Position numbers and translations under genes: made by a program. Below, piece by piece: positions 6,001-7,717 of a DNA stretch of 7,717 nt. The stretch is taken from contig DLXW01000001.1 in NCBI GenBank assembly GCA_003448685.1, positions 2,884-10,600 on the forward strand, read 5' to 3'. The stretch comes from Cyanothece sp. UBA12306. Its GTDB lineage: Bacteria > Cyanobacteriota > Cyanobacteriia > Cyanobacteriales > Microcystaceae. The notes below the pieces were generated by a model. The model ran no database searches. It was not told where the DNA came from and worked only from the letters and a program-made list of their open reading frames with translations. Numbering within the stretch: position 1 is the first letter of the stretch; each line of letters starts with the position of its first letter.

Positions 6001-7212
6001 TTATCCAATTGCCAAACTGGGTTTAACAATTGCTGGTACAATACGTCGACAAGACATTTTCCCACCATGAATATTTCTGGCAACAGGACCAATTTGTAAA
6101 GCAGCTAAACCACCCATAATAAAAAAGTTAGACTTGGGAAGACGTAAATATTTATCTAGTACGGGTAACCCGTTAACTATTTCTGTCGGATAAGTATTTA
6201 GTACCTCTTGTAATAAGGGATACTCTTTGACATTAAATCTCGTACCAGTAGCCAACCAGATACGGTTAAATTGATGTTTACTTCCGTCGTCACAATAAAC
6301 CTGCCAGAGATTATTTTGCCACTGTGCATTCCTAACTCGACAGCATTCATTGATTATAATTGTTCCTTCATGAGATGCTTTTCTTAGTTGCAGCATCATT
6401 TCAGGAGTCATTGAACCACCATTACGAGCTTGCTGAATTTGCTGGTAACGAACATACCAATCGGTTTCGGAGTGAAAGTCTTTGAGATATTTGGGTCCCA
6501 ACCAACCAGGATCAGTATCAAAGATTTTCTCTTGTAACTGTTTTCTGGTCATTAAGGTAACAGTCGCCCCCAAATTGATGGCACCTTTGGCTAGATGTCC
6601 GCTACTTAAACCACCACCAACAATTAAAATCCTTTCTCCTCTTATGTTAAGTTGGTTTAGATTTACCTGTTGCGAATGACACAATCTCTGTGAGGGGTAA
6701 TCTGAGGTAATTTTCTCTACCCAATCAGGAAACTGCATTTTCCCACTTCCCGTAGCTATTACCACTTTACGGGCGATAATAGATTCTCCCGTAGCTAAAA
6801 CCAATTGAAATCGGGGACGCAAAGCAGATTTAATCGGTAGGATCTCGATAACTTTGGCTGGATAAACCTTATCTTCTAACTTCGAGCGACGAATTACTTC
6901 CTTACAGAAATCATTAAATAGTTTTGTCCCTGGTCTATCATAGGGAGGAAACAATTCATGATGGCGATGTTCGGCAAAAGTTCTTAATTGATGGGGGTTA
7001 GGATCAGGATGATGAACGGCCGGCGATCGCAAAGAAGGAATTTGTTGTGCTGCGAATTGTTGCTGCCATTGACTCAGCCAAGTTTGACTGGGATCAAAAA
7101 TTAAACATTTATGAGCATACTTTGCGCTTTTTTGTAAGAGGTGGGTGCTTAACGTTAGAGCCTGAACTCCTGCACCAATAATCGCTAGGTCTATGTAATT
7201 AGGTAGTGCCAC
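6001..7212 (-). CDS. FAD/NAD(P)-binding oxidoreductase, monooxygenase-like
   Basis: A 403-residue two-dinucleotide-domain flavoprotein resembling the lysine/ornithine N-monooxygenase and flavin-monooxygenase group. An N-terminal FAD Rossmann motif reads 'AIIGAGVQA' (10-18). A second, NAD(P)-type glycine motif is 'ILIVGGGLSSG' (195-205). 'VIATGSG' (151-157) and 'LATGTR' (320-325) are the ATG signatures of this superfamily. The C-terminal 'MGGLAALQIGPVARNIHGG' (366-384) is a flavin-closing motif. Residues 67-85 hold six His ('HHPDPNPH' and 'HRHH'). The start is GTG at 7212; an in-frame TAA at 7219-7221 excludes a longer protein, and no Shine-Dalgarno is visible. It is divergent from znuA, and the two share a region containing two Zur/Fur-type boxes, the nearer one 18 bases from this start. 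Zinc-responsive expression is therefore likely, but the substrate is unknown; a disulfide-oxidoreductase-like role is the main alternative. Confidence 0.72.
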   Translation of the reverse strand: MALPNYIDLAIIGAGVQALTLSTHLLQKSAKYAHKCLIFDPSQTWLSQWQQQFAAQQIPSLRSPAVHHPDPNPHQLRTFAEHRHHELFPPYDRPGTKLFNDFCKEVIRRSKLEDKVYPAKVIEILPIKSALRPRFQLVLATGESIIARKVVIATGSGKMQFPDWVEKITSDYPSQRLCHSQQVNLNQLNIRGERILIVGGGLSSGHLAKGAINLGATVTLMTRKQLQEKIFDTDPGWLGPKYLKDFHSETDWYVRYQQIQQARNGGSMTPEMMLQLRKASHEGTIIINECCRVRNAQWQNNLWQVYCDDGSKHQFNRIWLATGTRFNVKEYPLLQEVLNTYPTEIVNGLPVLDKYLRLPKSNFFIMGGLAALQIGPVARNIHGGKMSCRRIVPAIVKPSLAIG

Positions 7213-7230
7213 TGTGGATTAATAAAAGAA

Positions 7231-7245
7231 TGATAATCATTCTCA
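7231..7245 (+). promoter_or_regulatory. Zur/Fur-type operator 1 in the znuA/oxidoreductase divergent region
   Basis: TGATAATCATTCTCA matches 13 of 14 defined positions of the 7-1-7 FUR-family box TGATAATnATTATCA. It lies 18 bases upstream of the GTG of the oxidoreductase and just upstream of the probable znuA -10 element, so it could serve both divergent transcripts. Confidence 0.65.
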
Positions 7246-7248
7246 TTG

Positions 7249-7254
7249 TATAAT
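7249..7254 (+). promoter_or_regulatory. Probable -10 element of znuA
   Basis: A perfect TATAAT lies between and partly overlapping the second operator. There is no convincing -35 hexamer at 16-18 bases upstream. The distance to the ATG at 7297 leaves a leader of about 35 bases. Overlap with an operator fits repression when metal is sufficient. Confidence 0.4.
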
Positions 7255-7265
7255 AATGATTATCA
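7251..7265 (+). promoter_or_regulatory. Zur/Fur-type operator 2 upstream of znuA
   Basis: TAATAATGATTATCA matches 13 of 14 defined positions of TGATAATnATTATCA. Its centre is 20 bases, about two helical turns, from the centre of operator 1, which would place two bound dimers on the same face. The position over the -10 region of znuA, a standard Zur target, makes Zur the likelier regulator than Fur. Confidence 0.68.
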
Positions 7266-7296
7266 TTTTAATCAACCAGTTATCCGCGCTTACTTT

Positions 7297-7638
7297 ATGA
7301 GTTCGACTAATCAATATCTCTTTGTACTCCATTCCTTTCGTCTCAAAGCAGGTTTACAACGCTTTTTCCTTACTGCTTTCACTGGTTTGATGGCGATCGC
7401 TTGTAGTACAGAACCTACTCCCCCAACAAGTTCTGATCCCACACCCTCAACAAGTTCTAGTCCCAAGATTGTCACGACTTTTTTACCCGTTCATTTGTTT
7501 ACTAAAGCTGTAGTGGGAGATACGGGACAAGTCGATATTTTGATTTCCCCTGGTACGGAAGTTCACGACTATCAAGCCACCCCAGAGGATGCTAAATTGT
7601 TAGCGCAAGCAGATGTTTTAATAGAAAATGGCTTGTAA
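7297..7638 (+). pseudogene. znuA: znuA fragment: zinc ABC transporter substrate-binding lipoprotein, truncated
   Basis: The first 113 residues of a ZnuA/cluster-A-I solute-binding protein, which normally has about 300 residues and hands periplasmic zinc to the ZnuBC importer. Features are a basic n-region (R15, K17, R22), a hydrophobic segment (23-35) ending in the lipobox-like 'MAIAC' with C36 as probable lipidation site, a Thr/Ser/Pro linker (38-56), 'KIVTTFLPVHLFTKAV' (57-72), and the first zinc-ligand motif 'PGTEVHDYQATPEDAKLL' with H90. The protein stops right after 'DVLIENGL', where intact homologues continue 'GLEEWL' or similar. The His-rich loop and the other ligands are missing, and no continuation is visible in any frame in the remaining 79 bases. 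The ATG at 7297 is preferred over a TTG at 7246, which would put an operator inside the gene. This copy cannot work unless the gene is reconstituted elsewhere. Confidence 0.85.
7421..7464 (+). repeat. 24-base imperfect duplication in the znuA linker
   Basis: CAACAAGTTCT occurs at 7424-7434 and 7448-7458, a period of 24 bases (8 codons), within the Ser/Thr/Pro linker behind the lipid-anchor Cys. It keeps the frame and simply lengthens the flexible tether. Confidence 0.5.
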
Positions 7639-7717
7639 TTCGATATTTTCAGATAGGGTTGCTTACCTTCATTGATATTCTTATTGACGCGTTCGTAACC
7701 TTTTATAAGCGCGTCTT
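7639..7717. other. Unassigned sequence after the znuA break, probable edge of an inserted element
   Basis: These bases show no resemblance to the expected znuA continuation. On the minus strand a frame without start is open from the window edge to a stop at 7572-7574 inside znuA (it reads 'KGYERVNKNINEGKQPYL'). On the plus strand one frame is also open to the edge. GACGCG (7686-7691) and CGCGTC (7710-7715) form a 6-bp inverted repeat with an 18-base loop. No known insertion-sequence end was recognised. Identity is unknown. Confidence 0.35.

Larger units (their letters stand above)
694..7400. repeat. HIP1 octamers (GCGATCGC), eleven scattered copies
   Basis: Copies are at 694-701, 736-743, 2143-2150, 2468-2475, 3419-3426, 3973-3980, 4669-4676, 4712-4719, 5609-5616, 7023-7030 and 7393-7400, counted by eye. 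HIP1 is the over-represented palindrome of many cyanobacterial genomes. Ten copies are inside genes; the one at 3419 is in the DUF2996 upstream gap. They occur on both sides of the gene blocks, which argues against recent transfer from outside the phylum. Confidence 0.9.

Noticed and set aside
7246..7296. TTG start for znuA at 7246
   Set aside because: It would place the -10 element and one operator inside the coding region and add residues before a normal lipoprotein signal.
1..7717. tRNA, rRNA, riboswitch, CRISPR array or intact transposase gene
   Set aside because: None was recognised on either strand; the only hint of a mobile element is the unexplained sequence at the right edge.

Overview
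The window looks like an AT-rich cyanobacterial chromosome or contig fragment. By eye it holds eleven copies of the HIP1 octamer GCGATCGC, and it carries the cyanobacterial-type families DUF29 and DUF2996. It cannot be assigned to a genus from the sequence alone. There are eight protein genes, no rRNA or tRNA and no CRISPR array.

Layout: An OprB-type outer-membrane porin enters from the left edge (+), followed by a small DUF29 gene (+). These face a long minus-strand block. Read in its own direction, from right to left, that block is: an FAD/NAD(P)-binding oxidoreductase; a composite hairpin terminator; a SucC-like gene and a SucD-like gene 12 bases apart; a DUF2996 gene; a 29-base palindrome; and an enolase-superfamily dipeptide epimerase. 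At the right edge, divergent from the oxidoreductase, lies the first third of znuA, the zinc-binding lipoprotein of a zinc ABC importer. It stops abruptly, probably because something is inserted there.

Two observations stand out. First, three near-perfect 7-1-7 FUR-superfamily operators (TGATAATnATTATCA, 13 of 14 defined positions each) sit directly in front of gene starts. Two lie in the short znuA/oxidoreductase divergent region. One abuts the ATG of the dipeptide epimerase. Because znuA is a classic Zur target, this suggests a small zinc-starvation regulon that also takes in a flavoprotein and a peptidoglycan-peptide enzyme. Second, the SucC/SucD-like pair has the gene order and overall fold signatures of succinyl-CoA synthetase, but the SucD-like subunit has Asp where the phosphorylated His should be and Gln where the catalytic Glu should be. 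The SucC-like subunit keeps its ATP-grasp residues but has a diverged, insertion-bearing ligase half. The pair is therefore probably not an ordinary succinyl-CoA synthetase.

The functional links between the zinc-type operators and the flavoprotein or epimerase are inferred from operator placement only.
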